This document shows positions 35,069 through 44,088 of a DNA stretch of 64,000 bases, piece by piece; the first letter of the stretch is position 1; each line of letters starts with the position of its first letter. The notes under the pieces are model-generated. The model was not told the origin of the DNA and made no database searches. It saw nothing but the letters and a program-made list of their open reading frames with translations. The DNA comes from Christensenellaceae bacterium Phil1 (lineage in GTDB: Bacteria; Bacillota; Clostridia; Christensenellales; CAG-138), in the NCBI GenBank assembly GCA_001940855.1, contig MSGS01000060.1:41431-105430 (forward strand), read 5' to 3'. Both the position numbers and the translations under genes were made by a program.

Positions 35069-35536
35069 CTAAAAACGCCCCGTTATAAGGCAGGTTATTA
35101 TGCCCACTATAACGCTTGCGCTTATTCCGTAAACAAGCACCGGCCCCGCTATTGAAAAAAGCTTGGCGCCAAGGCCAAGCACATAGCCTTCCCGTTTGAA
35201 CTCCATCGCGGGGGACACTATTGAATTGGCAAAGCCGGTTATGGGCACCACGCTGCCCGCGCCCGCCCACGCGCCTATTTTATCGTATATGCCAACGCCC
35301 GTAAGCGTTGCCCCTATAAACACCAGCACTATCGCCGTAAACGCTGCAACGTTTGATTCGCTGTAATTTAGCGTAAGCTTTGCAAAATCGTGTATAAGCT
35401 GACCTATGCAGCATATTATCCCGCCGGACACAAAAGCGCGGATGCATTGGGAAAGCGTTTTGCTTTTGGGCATCCGCTCGTTAACGCGCCGCTGATAATC
35501 CTTCTCCTTCGCCGAAGGTATACGTTCGTTCTTCAT
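35069..35536 (-). CDS. spoVAC: Stage V sporulation protein AC
   Basis: This 155-residue membrane protein starts with a hydrophilic tail (IPSAKEKDYQRRVNERMPKS) and then has four helices with SGGIICCIGQLIHDFAKLTL, GVGIYDKIGAWAGAGSVVPI and TGFANSIVSPAMEFKREGYV. SpoVAC is the mechanosensitive-channel-like pore subunit of the dipicolinate channel. It shares the GxGxxxxTGFxN pattern with SpoVAE, reflecting their homology. AGAAGGAGG precedes the ATG. It is the first gene of the operon. Confidence 0.97.
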   Translation of the reverse strand: MKNERIPSAKEKDYQRRVNERMPKSKTLSQCIRAFVSGGIICCIGQLIHDFAKLTLNYSESNVAAFTAIVLVFIGATLTGVGIYDKIGAWAGAGSVVPITGFANSIVSPAMEFKREGYVLGLGAKLFSIAGPVLVYGISASVIVGIITCLITGRF

Positions 35537-35576
35537 TTTTAGCCTCCTTCTGCCATAACGCCGAACTTATATAAGG

Positions 35577-35605
35577 AGTATTGGCATTATGGGGAAGGAT
35601 TATGC
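35577..35605 (-). promoter_or_regulatory. Candidate forespore (sigma-G/sigma-F) promoter of the spoVA operon
   Basis: On the minus strand GCATA (35605-35601), a 17-bp spacer and CAATACT (35583-35577) resemble the forespore consensus (GNATA at -35, CANNNTA at -10) 41 nt before spoVAC. In Bacillus the operon is sigma-G dependent. The -10 match is imperfect. Confidence 0.4.
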
Positions 35606-35719
35606 CCCGCCTTTTCCTTAGGGCCCCTTTCCCCCGCCCGTTTTTCCCTGTCGTTCGGTAGGCCGGTGCCGCCGGGGGCAATCAGCTCCTGCGGCGGGCG
35701 GGTGAAGCAGGGGCGCGTA

Positions 35720-35875
35720 TCAGCGGCGCAGCTCATATGCACCCGCCTTTACGAACCGCGCGCCTGCAAGCCGGTTTTCCCCCGGCGGGGATACGAACGC
35801 AAAGTACAGCACCGCGCACAGCGCCGCGCACGCCAGCACGCTCAGCGCGATAAGCAGCAGTTTTTTCGTTTTCAT
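35720..35875 (-). CDS. Possible small membrane protein, 51 residues
   Basis: A short frame reads MKTKKLLLIALSVLAC followed by AALCAVLYFAFVSPPGENRL and ends KAGAYELRR. It has a basic start and one strong hydrophobic helix, consistent with a signal peptide or membrane anchor; the LSVLAC stretch could also be a lipobox. No good ribosome site is seen, and the ATG lies only 5 nt after the T-run of the upstream gene's terminator, so expression would need readthrough. The family is not recognised and the gene is uncertain. Confidence 0.35.
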   Translation of the reverse strand: MKTKKLLLIALSVLACAALCAVLYFAFVSPPGENRLAGARFVKAGAYELRR

Positions 35876-35880
35876 ATATC

Positions 35881-35922
35881 AAAAAAGCCCTTCCGTTTTT
35901 TGCTTATTATCCGCGGAAGGGC
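35881..35922 (-). terminator. Terminator of the FxLYD-like lipoprotein gene
   Basis: GCCCTTCCG / CGGAAGGGC, a perfect 9-bp stem with an 18-nt AT-rich loop, followed on the minus strand by TTTTTT. Confidence 0.9.
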
Positions 35923-35942
35923 CGATATATATGCTTTTGTGC

Positions 35943-36722
35943 TTAAAAATCGAAGCCGAAGCCTATGCCGCGCACGTCCGCGGCCTTTTCGGAAAGCTTG
36001 GCTATGGGGAAATCGTTCATGTCAACAACAAAATTCTTGCTGTCCCCGCCTTCGAACAGGGCGTTTTTTGAAAAATACCATGCGCCGATAAACCTGCCGT
36101 TTTCGTCATAAAATCCGGCGAATATCATGTTTGCCGCGCATGCGCGCCCCTCTTGGCAGGTCAGCCTGCCCGAAAGCGTTGTTACGGAAGGATAATTGTC
36201 CGCAATGTACAAATTGTCCACCGTTATGCGCGCGCCGCGCTCGTCCCGCTTTTGGGCGGTAAACGAAGCGTTAAGCGTTATCGTCTCACCGGCGGGTATT
36301 GTCGTTTCGCCCAGCCAGCGGGCGATATATCCCGTCTCCCCCGGCAGCAGCACGATATAATCGCTCAGCTCCGGCACAAATTCCGCCGTTTCATTTACGC
36401 CGGCGGCCGCGATGGTAAGCTTCACGTTTGAAACAGCTATCGGGCAATCCCCGTCGTTTTGGTATTCCACCGCGGCGTAAAGCTTAGTCTTATCGCCATC
36501 CGCATATGAATATGCCGCCGTGGCGGTAACGCGGGCGGATGCATTAGCACCGTATGCGGCTGGCGTAGCTTCCGCATCGGGCGCAGCCGTGCCTTCCGGC
36601 GCGGCAGTGGCAGCCGCATCCGCAAGGGCAGGCGTTTCGTCCTTCGCCCCGCAGGCGGAAAGAATAAATATTGCCATAAGCGCGGCAAGGGCCGCAATGG
36701 TCTGCAAAAAAAACTTTTTCAT
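35943..36722 (-). CDS. Secreted lipoprotein, Ala/Pro/Thr linker plus beta-sandwich-like domain
   Basis: This 259-residue protein begins MKKFFLQTIAALAALMAIFI with lipobox LSAC, so it is lipid-anchored outside the cell. Residues ~27-65 are an Ala/Pro/Glu/Thr linker (TPALADAAATAAPEGTAAPD). The rest reads as beta strands: YAAVEYQNDGDCPIAVSNVK resembles FxLYD-type repeats that describe regulated interactions, and a second half contains GRLTCQEGRACAANMIFAGF. The function is unknown. No Shine-Dalgarno is visible; TATAAT lies 7 nt before the ATG, so the message may be leaderless. Confidence 0.75.
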   Translation of the reverse strand: MKKFFLQTIAALAALMAIFILSACGAKDETPALADAAATAAPEGTAAPDAEATPAAYGANASARVTATAAYSYADGDKTKLYAAVEYQNDGDCPIAVSNVKLTIAAAGVNETAEFVPELSDYIVLLPGETGYIARWLGETTIPAGETITLNASFTAQKRDERGARITVDNLYIADNYPSVTTLSGRLTCQEGRACAANMIFAGFYDENGRFIGAWYFSKNALFEGGDSKNFVVDMNDFPIAKLSEKAADVRGIGFGFDF

Positions 36723-36729
36723 ATCTAAA

Positions 36730-36757
36730 ATTATAACACAGCATGAACAAAATGCAA
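36730..36757 (-). promoter_or_regulatory. Promoter of the lipoprotein gene, possibly giving a leaderless mRNA
   Basis: TTGCAT (36757-36752), a 16-bp spacer and TATAAT (36735-36730). The -10 ends 7 nt before the start codon, so transcription would begin at or within a few bases of the ATG. Confidence 0.55.
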
Positions 36758-36774
36758 AAGCACATTTAACGAAT

Positions 36775-36802
36775 TTGCATTACGGTAATAATATGCTAAA
36801 AT
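36775..36802 (+). promoter_or_regulatory. Promoter of the pgk-tpiA-gpmI operon
   Basis: TTGCAT (36775-36780), a 16-bp spacer and TAAAAT (36797-36802), 63 nt before the pgk start and divergent from the lipoprotein promoter. Confidence 0.6.
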
Positions 36803-36865
36803 ATAGGCGGAAACATAGGCCTCGGCCTTAGATTTAGATCACAACGAATAAGGAGGAAATTTATT

Positions 36866-38050
36866 ATGAAAAAGACGGTAAAAGACGTTGATGTGCGCTC
36901 CAGGCGCGTGCTTGTGCGCGTGGACTACAATGTTCCGCTGGATGCAAACGGAAACGTGAGCGACGATAAGCGCATAACCGCCAGCCTGCCTACGATAAAC
37001 TATCTGCTTGAGCAGGGCGCGCGGATAATACTCTGCTCGCATCTCGGCCGCCCCAAGGGCGAAGTGAAGAAGGAGTTTTCCCTTGCGCCGGTGGCGAAGC
37101 GGCTTAAGGAGCTGCTGCCCAATGTGAACATATATTTTGCGTCCGACTGCATAGGCGAAGAGGCGCAGCAGAAGGCCGCCGCGCTGAAGGATGGCGAGAT
37201 ACTGCTGCTTGAAAACCTCCGCTTCCATAAGGAGGAGGAGAAGAACGACCCCGAATTTGCCAAAAAACTGGCCTCCCTTGCGGAAATTTATGTAAGCGAT
37301 GCTTTCGGCACCGTGCACCGCGCCCATGCTTCAACCGCGGGCGTTGCGGCGTATCTGCCGGCGGTGGCGGGCTTCCTTATCGGCAAGGAGCTGAGCATAA
37401 TGGGCGGCGCGCTTGAAAATCCCGAAAGGCCGTTTGTGGCGATACTTGGCGGCGCAAAGGTTGCGGACAAGATAGGCGTTATAACCAACCTGCTCAACAA
37501 GTGCGACACGCTGCTTATAGGCGGCGGCATGGCATATACGTTCTTCAAGGCCATGAGCTATGAAATAGGCGATTCGCTGCTTGATGCGGAAAGCATAGAC
37601 TTAGCCAAGCAGCTTATGAAAACCGCAAAGGAAAAGGGCGTTAAGCTGCTGCTGCCCATTGACACGGTGGTTGCCAAAGCATTTGCCGCCGATGCGGAGC
37701 ATATGACCGTTGCTTCAAACGCAATTCCCGCCGGCTGGCAGGGGCTGGACATAGGCGAAAAGACGCGCGAGCTGTTCGCCGCCGAAATAAAGAACGCAAA
37801 GACCGTCATTTGGAACGGGCCTATGGGCGTGTTTGAATTCCCCGAATTTGCCAAGGGCACAGAAGCCGTGGCCAAGGCCTGCGCAGAGTGCAGCGGCACC
37901 ACCATAATAGGCGGCGGCGACAGCGCAAGCGCCGTGAAGAAGCTTGGCTATGCGGACAAGATGACCCACATTTCCACCGGCGGCGGCGCAAGCCTTGAAT
38001 TCCTGGAAGGCAAGGTGCTGCCCGGCGTGGCCGCGCTGAACGATAAATAA
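36866..38050 (+). CDS. pgk: Phosphoglycerate kinase
   Basis: This 394-residue glycolytic enzyme makes ATP from 1,3-bisphosphoglycerate. Visible motifs are the N-terminal substrate site [23 protein letters not shown], the phosphate-binding arginine region [13 protein letters not shown], the hinge [17 protein letters not shown], and the nucleotide site [10 protein letters not shown] with the C-terminal [14 protein letters not shown]. Length is standard. AAGGAGG precedes the ATG. It is the first gene of a three-gene lower-glycolysis operon; no gapA is adjacent within the window. Confidence 0.98.
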   Translation: MKKTVKDVDVRSRRVLVRVDYNVPLDANGNVSDDKRITASLPTINYLLEQGARIILCSHLGRPKGEVKKEFSLAPVAKRLKELLPNVNIYFASDCIGEEAQQKAAALKDGEILLLENLRFHKEEEKNDPEFAKKLASLAEIYVSDAFGTVHRAHASTAGVAAYLPAVAGFLIGKELSIMGGALENPERPFVAILGGAKVADKIGVITNLLNKCDTLLIGGGMAYTFFKAMSYEIGDSLLDAESIDLAKQLMKTAKEKGVKLLLPIDTVVAKAFAADAEHMTVASNAIPAGWQGLDIGEKTRELFAAEIKNAKTVIWNGPMGVFEFPEFAKGTEAVAKACAECSGTTIIGGGDSASAVKKLGYADKMTHISTGGGASLEFLEGKVLPGVAALNDK

Positions 38051-38076
38051 GCCGTATAAAAAAGGGAGCTTATACA

Positions 38077-38826
38077 ATGAGAAAGCCGATAATAGCCGGA
38101 AACTGGAAAATGAACATGACGCCGAGCGAAACGGCGAAGCTGATAGGCGAACTTAAGCCGCTGATTGCAAACGAAGCGTGCGACGTGGTGGTCTGCCCGC
38201 CCGCGTGCTGCCTTGCCGCGGCAAAGGACGCGCTGTGCGGAAGTGAAATCCATCTTGGCGCGCAGAACGTGCATTGGGAAAAGAGCGGCGCATACACCGG
38301 CGAAGTAAGCACAGCCATGCTCAAAGAGCTTGGCGTTGAATACGTTATAGTGGGCCACAGCGAGCGCAGGCAATACTTCGGCGAAACGGACGAAACCGTA
38401 AACCGCCGCGCCCGCGCGGCGCTTGCGGCGGACATAACGCCCATAATATGCGTTGGCGAAACGCTGGAGCAGCGCGAAAGCGGCAGCACAAATGAAATAG
38501 TATCCGCGCAGGTAAACAAGGCCCTTTGCGGCATGAGCGAGGCGGACGCGGAGCGCGTTGTGCTGGCATATGAACCCATATGGGCAATAGGCACGGGCCG
38601 CACAGCCACAAGCGAACAGGCAAACGACACAATAGCCGTTATCCGCGCCGAGGTGCGCCGCATGTTCGGCGCGGCGGCGGATAAGCTGCGCATACAGTAC
38701 GGCGGCAGCATGAAGCCGCAGAACGCCAAGGAGCTTATGGCCATGAGCGAAATAGACGGCGGCCTTATAGGCGGTGCGAGCCTGAAGGCGAACGATTTTG
38801 CCGCCATAGTGCATTACGATAAATAA
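38077..38826 (+). CDS. tpiA: Triosephosphate isomerase
   Basis: This 249-residue TIM-barrel enzyme interconverts dihydroxyacetone phosphate and glyceraldehyde 3-phosphate. The catalytic residues lie in visible motifs: [10 protein letters not shown] (Asn/Lys), [12 protein letters not shown] (His95-type) and [13 protein letters not shown] (Glu165-type, followed by loop 6). The phosphate-binding [11 protein letters not shown] and GLIGGASL close the barrel. It starts 26 nt after pgk and ends 16 nt before gpmI. Confidence 0.98.
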   Translation: MRKPIIAGNWKMNMTPSETAKLIGELKPLIANEACDVVVCPPACCLAAAKDALCGSEIHLGAQNVHWEKSGAYTGEVSTAMLKELGVEYVIVGHSERRQYFGETDETVNRRARAALAADITPIICVGETLEQRESGSTNEIVSAQVNKALCGMSEADAERVVLAYEPIWAIGTGRTATSEQANDTIAVIRAEVRRMFGAAADKLRIQYGGSMKPQNAKELMAMSEIDGGLIGGASLKANDFAAIVHYDK

Positions 38827-38842
38827 AAAGGACTATACGGTT

Positions 38843-40378
38843 ATGAAGAAAATGACTGCGCTCATAATCCTGGACGGCTTCGGCATAAGGGAGGAGAGCA
38901 AATACAACGCCGTAAAGGCGGATGGCGTGAAGAACATAACAAAGCTTTGGAACGAATATCCGCATACGCAGATAGCCGCAAGCGGCCTTGCCGTCGGCCT
39001 GCCGGAAGGGCAAATGGGCAACAGCGAGGTTGGCCATCTTAACCTTGGCGCGGGCAGGATAGTTTACCAGGAGCTTACGCGCATAACCAAATCAATACAG
39101 GACGGCGACTTTTTTGAAAATCCCGCGTTCAATGCGGCCATGGACAGCTGCAAACAGCGCGGCACAAAGCTGCACCTTTTCGGCCTTTGTTCCGATGGCG
39201 GCGTGCACAGCCACCTGAACCATCTTTACGCCCTTATAAAGCTTGCAAAGCAAAAGGGGCTTGAAAAGGTGTATGTGCATTGCTTTATGGACGGGCGCGA
39301 CGTTCCGCCCGAAAGCGGCAAGGGATACATTGAGCAGCTTCAATCCAAGCTGAACGAGCTTGGCTGCGGCAAGATTGCAACCGTAATGGGCCGCTACTAT
39401 GCAATGGACAGGGACAACCGCTTCGAGCGCGTTGAAAAGGCCTATGCCGCAATGACATACGGCGAAGGCGTATACGCGGCAGACCCCGTGAAGGCAATGC
39501 AGGATTCCTATGACGCGGGCGTTACGGATGAATTCGTCGTGCCTGTGGTCATAACCGAAAACGGCACGCCGGTAGCCAAGGTTGAAGCGAACGACAGCAT
39601 AATATTCTTCAACTTCCGTCCGGACAGGGCGCGCGAGATAACCCGCGCATACCTTTTCGATGATTTCACCGGCTTTGAAAGGCGCAGCGGCCGCTTCCCG
39701 CTTAACTATGTTTCCATGACGCAATACGACAAAACGTTTGAGGATAAGCTGATGGTTGCATTCAAGCCGGAAACGCTTACGAATACGCTTGGCGAATACG
39801 TGTCCGCGCATGGGCTTACGCAGCTGAGGATAGCTGAAACGGAGAAGTACGCGCACGTTACGTTCTTCTTCAACGGCGGCGTGGAGGCCCCCAATCCCGG
39901 CGAGGACAGGGCGCTTATCCCCTCCCCCAAGGTGGCCACATATGACCTTAAGCCCGAAATGAGCGCGTATGAGGTCACGGAGGAGGCCGTGAAGCGCATA
40001 AACAGCGGCAAGTACGACATGATGATACTCAACTTTGCAAATCCGGACATGGTTGGGCATACGGGCGTTATGGAGGCGGCTGTAAAGGCGGTGCACACCG
40101 TTGACGAATGCGCGGCGCGCGTGATAGACGCAATACTTAAAAACGGCGGCCGTGCGATACTTACGGCGGATCACGGCAACTGCGAGCTGATGGCGGAGGA
40201 GGACGGCACGCCCTTCACCGCGCACACAACAAGCCCCGTACCGCTTATACTAATCGACCCCGCGCATAAAGATGCTGCACTCCGCGAAGGCGGCAGGCTT
40301 TCGGACGTTGCCCCCACAATGCTGAAGCTGATGGGCCTGCCCCAGCCAAGCGAAATGACGGGCGAAAGCCTTGTGTAA
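38843..40378 (+). CDS. gpmI: 2,3-bisphosphoglycerate-independent phosphoglycerate mutase
   Basis: This 511-residue alkaline-phosphatase-superfamily enzyme converts 3- to 2-phosphoglycerate using two Mn2+ ions. Metal and catalytic motifs: ILDGFG at the start, MGNSEVGHLNLGAGR with the phosphoserine nucleophile, HLFGLCSDGGVHSHLNH, HCFMDGRDVPP, NFRPDRAREITR, MILNFANPDMVGHTG and AILTADHGNCELM. The manganese- and pH-sensitive iGPM form is usual in spore formers. It is the last gene of the operon, followed by a terminator. Confidence 0.98.
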   Translation: MKKMTALIILDGFGIREESKYNAVKADGVKNITKLWNEYPHTQIAASGLAVGLPEGQMGNSEVGHLNLGAGRIVYQELTRITKSIQDGDFFENPAFNAAMDSCKQRGTKLHLFGLCSDGGVHSHLNHLYALIKLAKQKGLEKVYVHCFMDGRDVPPESGKGYIEQLQSKLNELGCGKIATVMGRYYAMDRDNRFERVEKAYAAMTYGEGVYAADPVKAMQDSYDAGVTDEFVVPVVITENGTPVAKVEANDSIIFFNFRPDRAREITRAYLFDDFTGFERRSGRFPLNYVSMTQYDKTFEDKLMVAFKPETLTNTLGEYVSAHGLTQLRIAETEKYAHVTFFFNGGVEAPNPGEDRALIPSPKVATYDLKPEMSAYEVTEEAVKRINSGKYDMMILNFANPDMVGHTGVMEAAVKAVHTVDECAARVIDAILKNGGRAILTADHGNCELMAEEDGTPFTAHTTSPVPLILIDPAHKDAALREGGRLSDVAPTMLKLMGLPQPSEMTGESLV

Positions 40379-40399
40379 TCAAAACCGACAAGCATTGAC

Positions 40400-40425
40400 G
40401 CCCGGGCGGAAACGCCCGGGCTTTT
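40400..40425 (+). terminator. Terminator of the glycolytic operon
   Basis: GCCCGGGCG / CGCCCGGGC, a 9-bp stem with a GAAA tetraloop, followed by TTTT. Confidence 0.92.
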
Positions 40426-40498
40426 ACTATGCAAACGGTAGATTTGTTCATAATTTGTTGCTATACTTGGTTTACCATCAGTTGACAAGGAGCGTGTT

Positions 40499-41065
40499 AT
40501 GTATTTTCCCGAGAGCATGAATTTTCAATATTTCTTTTTTGCTACCTACATCGGCTATTTTTTGGAAGCATTGCCCTTTGCGCTGATAGCAGGCGCGATA
40601 TATGGCCTCATCAAATTCAGAAAGTACAAAGAAACGCCCCTCGGCAGGAAAATATTTTCATGCGCCTTCGTTTGCTACATAACGGGACTTATATGCCTTG
40701 TTATAGGCTTGGATTTGATGCGCATATTCTGGTATAGTCTGTTTTATCACAGGTATTCCGGCATCACCATATATTGGTTCAGCGGCAGCTTTAACATCGT
40801 TCCGAACTTTTTCAATAACCTAAACGGGGAAACGATAGGCAACTTTTTGATGTTCCTCCCCTTCGGCATACTTTATCCGCTGTCTCAAAAGGAGCCGATA
40901 TGGAAGAAATCCGTTATTGTGGGGATTATTACGGTTGCGGTTATTGAGGTGCTTCAGCCCATTTTCGGCAGGGCACTTGACATTAACGATATAATATTAA
41001 ACTCCTTGGGCATTATCGTTTCCGCATCGGTATTCTTCGGCATCAAAAAGGCCATTGGAAAATAA
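40499..41065 (+). CDS. VanZ-family membrane protein
   Basis: This 188-residue protein has five hydrophobic segments and the VanZ hallmarks: FNIVPNFFNNLNGETIGNFL followed by MFLPFGILYPL, and a C-terminal LQPIFGRALDINDIILNSLG helix-loop. The family is named after a teicoplanin-resistance gene, but most members are of unknown function, so resistance should not be assumed. GACAAGGAGCG precedes the ATG. Base use is somewhat more AT-rich than the glycolytic genes beside it. Single gene with its own terminator. Confidence 0.9.
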   Translation: MYFPESMNFQYFFFATYIGYFLEALPFALIAGAIYGLIKFRKYKETPLGRKIFSCAFVCYITGLICLVIGLDLMRIFWYSLFYHRYSGITIYWFSGSFNIVPNFFNNLNGETIGNFLMFLPFGILYPLSQKEPIWKKSVIVGIITVAVIEVLQPIFGRALDINDIILNSLGIIVSASVFFGIKKAIGK

Positions 41066-41092
41066 GCAGCTTCAAGCTTAGCAAATAAACAT

Positions 41093-41114
41093 AATCCTCC
41101 GCAAACGGAGGATT
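41093..41114 (+). terminator. Hairpin after the VanZ gene
   Basis: AATCCTCCG / CGGAGGATT, a 9-bp stem with a CAAA loop, followed by TGCTGTTTT. It may also serve the convergent ATP-grasp gene. Confidence 0.65.
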
Positions 41115-41135
41115 TGCTGTTTTATATTCGCTCCG

Positions 41136-42017
41136 CTATATTCTTTGCGCCACGGCTTCCATTATTTTATCCGCAATGTTCACGCCCGTTGCCGCGCTTA
41201 TGCCGGCAAAGTGCGCGTTTGAATTGACCTCGCAAACAGTCATTTCACCGTTTTCGCCAAACAGTAGATCCACCCCTGCAAACGTGCAGCCGAGTAGCTG
41301 CGCCGTTTTTACGGCAAGCGCCGCCTGCGCTTCATTCAGCGTGTATGCGTCCGCCTTGCCACCCTGCGCAACGTTTGCGCGGAAGTCTCCGGATTCGTTG
41401 TGCCTTAGCATCGCCGCGGCAACCTTATCGCCCACGACATACGCCCGTATGTCCCGCGCAAAGCTTGATGCTATATACTGCTGCGCAATTGCCGCGCCGC
41501 CTGCCGTTTTCATAAGCGCGGCTTTGGCTTCCTCCATATTGCCGGCAAGGTATACGCCCGCGCCAAATGAGCCGAAGCATTGCTTGATAACGAACGGAAA
41601 GCCAAGATAAGCAGCAATTTTTTCAAGAAATGTACAGTCCGTGTACCCAACGCGCGGGAACGTGAGCGGTATAAGCACGGTTTTGGGCTGCGGCACGCGG
41701 TTCATAAGCGCTATATGCGTAAGGGATTTATCATCGCAAAGTTCTATCGCGCTTGCGCTATTAAACAGCTTCATCCCCGCCGCCTCAAGCGTTTTCGCAA
41801 GGCGAACGTCCTTATCCCAGAATATTGCAAACGGCGGCAAAGTCTCGTTGGCAACGGTTTTGCCCGATGCAATGTCGCACATCAGCTCTATGTTCGTTTT
41901 CAGCTCAAGCTGAAGCCCGGCTTTGTCCGCGCTTTGCTTCAGCGCGGAATAAAGGGAGAAGAACTTCTCCTCCCTAAGAAAGCCGTTTATTATAATATAG
42001 CCCTTGTTTTGCTGCAT
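41136..42017 (-). CDS. RimK-family ATP-grasp ligase
   Basis: This 293-residue ATP-grasp enzyme joins a carboxylate to an amine with ATP. The ATP-grasp core is visible from about residue 100: DDKSLTHIALMNRVPQPKTV, PFVIKQCFGSFGAGVYLAG (ATP-binding lysine and glycine loop), ARDIRAYVVGDKVAAAM and DFRANVAQGG. The magnesium-binding end reads MTVCEVNSNAHFAGI. The closest named relatives ligate glutamate to ribosomal protein S6 or to coenzymes, but the substrate here is not known. It starts 7 nt after fbp. Confidence 0.88.
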   Translation of the reverse strand: MQQNKGYIIINGFLREEKFFSLYSALKQSADKAGLQLELKTNIELMCDIASGKTVANETLPPFAIFWDKDVRLAKTLEAAGMKLFNSASAIELCDDKSLTHIALMNRVPQPKTVLIPLTFPRVGYTDCTFLEKIAAYLGFPFVIKQCFGSFGAGVYLAGNMEEAKAALMKTAGGAAIAQQYIASSFARDIRAYVVGDKVAAAMLRHNESGDFRANVAQGGKADAYTLNEAQAALAVKTAQLLGCTFAGVDLLFGENGEMTVCEVNSNAHFAGISAATGVNIADKIMEAVAQRI

Positions 42018-42024
42018 AGTGCGC

Positions 42025-43998
42025 CTATCTCTGCTTTGCCTTGGCCTGATCGACCTTTATTATGCCGTCCCTGAATGCCTCAAGCAGCTTCATAAGGTCG
42101 TCTATGCGGGACTGTATCTCCTCCCCCGTGTCTATATCGGCAACCATAACGCGGTGGGAAAGTTCGTCCACGTTGAAAGTGTGGCTCGTTATGTCGCGCC
42201 CGTTTTTCACGGCGTCCTCAATGCTTGTGAACGGTTCATGCGCGGCAAGCCGCATGCCCAGCGAATTGAAAAACATTGTGTATCCCGCTATGCCGGTTTG
42301 GCTTTGGTACGCGCGGCAGAAGCCGCCGTCTATAACAACCAGCCTGCCGTGGCCCTTCAGCGGGCTTTCGCCCTCCTTTGCCTTAACGGGGACGTGGCCG
42401 TTTACTATGCGGCTCCACGGCTTATCGCAGCCGAAGGAGTGCAGTATCTTTCGGCAGAACTCCTCTTCGTCCGTATAGCTGTAATAATGGTTCTTGGGTT
42501 CCTTCCATGTTGCCTTGTCCTCAATAAGCGCGCGCTCAAACGTGGCAATATGGTCGCGGCCGAACACGGGCGAATTTCTTCCGCACCAAAGGTACCAAAG
42601 ATAGTCGCGCCCTTCCTCGCGTTCCTCGCTGCCTTCCGGCGCAAGCAAGCCCTGCCGCGCAAGGCGGTCGGCATAGTCAAAATACGCCTTGCCGGAAAGC
42701 GTTACGGCCTTGCCGACTTCAAATTCCATGAAGCTGCCGTCCCTGTTGCAGGGCACGCACCCATGGAAAAGCAGATTGCCGTTGCGCTTTAAGTACAATG
42801 AACCCGCGGAGCAGAGAAAACGCGCGTGCGCCTGAAGCTTTTCGCTGTGCATGAATGCGGCGCAAAGCTGCTCCATCAGCGCGGCCTCCTCCTCGCTCAG
42901 CTTGGTGGGATCGTTGGGGTAAACGGTGGGGAAGTCCGTATCGCGCAGGGGATAATCCGTGCCATCTATATTTATTGTGCCCGCGCCCCAGTTGACGCGG
43001 CTCATCATGTCCCTATCCTCCATGCCGTATTCCCTGCGGCGGTGCACAAGCTGGCCCTCAAGCTTATACATAATTACGCTTATGGCCTTGTGCATGCGGG
43101 AATAAAGCTCCGTATCGCGCGGCTTAAAAGGCTCCTCCGGCAGCTTCCTCGGGGCGAAAACACGCGCGTCGCCATAGCGCTCGGTAGAGAACACGGCAAG
43201 CGGCAAAAGATTTATGCCGTATGAATTTTCCAGCATGTCGAGATTATCATACTGCACGCAGTTTTTTACCGCCGTTGCAACGCACACGGGGCTGCCCGCC
43301 GCCGCGCCCATCCAAAGCACATCGTGATTGCCCCACTGCACGTCCACATGATGGTGCGTCATAAGATGGTCGAGTATAACGTCCGCATGGGGTCCGCGGT
43401 CGAATATGTCGCCAACGATATGCAATTCGTCAACGGTCATGCGCTTTATAAGCGTGGCCATTTCTTCTATCATGGTATCCGCGCTGCCTGTATCGACTAT
43501 TGCGCGGATTATATGGTCATAATAGCGCTCCTTGTTGGGCGTGCCGCCGGTATTGAGCATTTCCTCCATTATGTAGGCATACTCCCTTGGCAGAGCCTTC
43601 CTCACCTTTGAGCGGGAATACTTGGTTGTACACTGACGGCATACGGAAATGAGCCGCTTGAGCGTTACCCTGTACCAATCCTCCATGTCTGTTTCGGCAC
43701 GTTTAACCTCCCTCAGCTTTTCCTTGGGGTAATATATCAGCGCCGCCAGGCTGCGCCTTTCGCTCAGGGTAAGGCTGTCCCCCAGCGCGCTTTGTATCTT
43801 TTCCGCCACGGCGCCGGAGCCGTTGTTCAATATATGCAGGAACGCTTCATGCTCGCCGTGTATATCGCTCATGAAATGCTCCGTGCCCTTTGGCAGATTG
43901 AGTATTGCTGTAAGATTGATTATTTCGGCGCTTGCCGCCTGCACCGTTGGGTATTCGCGCGCCATCTGCTGAAGTAGTTTCAGTTCTCGCTCCGTCAT
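42025..43998 (-). CDS. fbp: Fructose-1,6-bisphosphatase class III
   Basis: This 657-residue gluconeogenic enzyme is the Firmicutes-type FBPase unrelated to the class I and II enzymes. Metallophosphatase motifs are visible in order: MSDIHGEHEAFLHIL, VGDIFDRGPHADVILDHLM, VQWGNHDVLWMGAAAGSP and a late IVNGHVPVKAKEGESP with IDGGFCRAYQSQTGIAGYT. The long central insertion is normal for the family. GGAGGT precedes the ATG. It is followed by the RimK-type gene. Confidence 0.97.
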   Translation of the reverse strand: MTERELKLLQQMAREYPTVQAASAEIINLTAILNLPKGTEHFMSDIHGEHEAFLHILNNGSGAVAEKIQSALGDSLTLSERRSLAALIYYPKEKLREVKRAETDMEDWYRVTLKRLISVCRQCTTKYSRSKVRKALPREYAYIMEEMLNTGGTPNKERYYDHIIRAIVDTGSADTMIEEMATLIKRMTVDELHIVGDIFDRGPHADVILDHLMTHHHVDVQWGNHDVLWMGAAAGSPVCVATAVKNCVQYDNLDMLENSYGINLLPLAVFSTERYGDARVFAPRKLPEEPFKPRDTELYSRMHKAISVIMYKLEGQLVHRRREYGMEDRDMMSRVNWGAGTINIDGTDYPLRDTDFPTVYPNDPTKLSEEEAALMEQLCAAFMHSEKLQAHARFLCSAGSLYLKRNGNLLFHGCVPCNRDGSFMEFEVGKAVTLSGKAYFDYADRLARQGLLAPEGSEEREEGRDYLWYLWCGRNSPVFGRDHIATFERALIEDKATWKEPKNHYYSYTDEEEFCRKILHSFGCDKPWSRIVNGHVPVKAKEGESPLKGHGRLVVIDGGFCRAYQSQTGIAGYTMFFNSLGMRLAAHEPFTSIEDAVKNGRDITSHTFNVDELSHRVMVADIDTGEEIQSRIDDLMKLLEAFRDGIIKVDQAKAKQR

Positions 43999-44088
43999 AG
44001 CGTACCTCCGCGTAAGAATAAATATTTGTATTTATATTTGCCGCCGCGCCCCCTCTATGCCCTGCGCGGGGCAAAAAGCCAAATTCAA

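Noticed and set aside
35481..35681. 66-codon open frame overlapping the start of spoVAC
   Set aside because: It overlaps spoVAC out of frame and covers its promoter; composition is proline/arginine-rich without family resemblance.
40499..41065. Glycopeptide resistance from VanZ (and VanW at 53996-55558)
   Set aside because: No vanHAX-type ligase or dehydrogenase genes occur; these families are widespread and not resistance genes by themselves.
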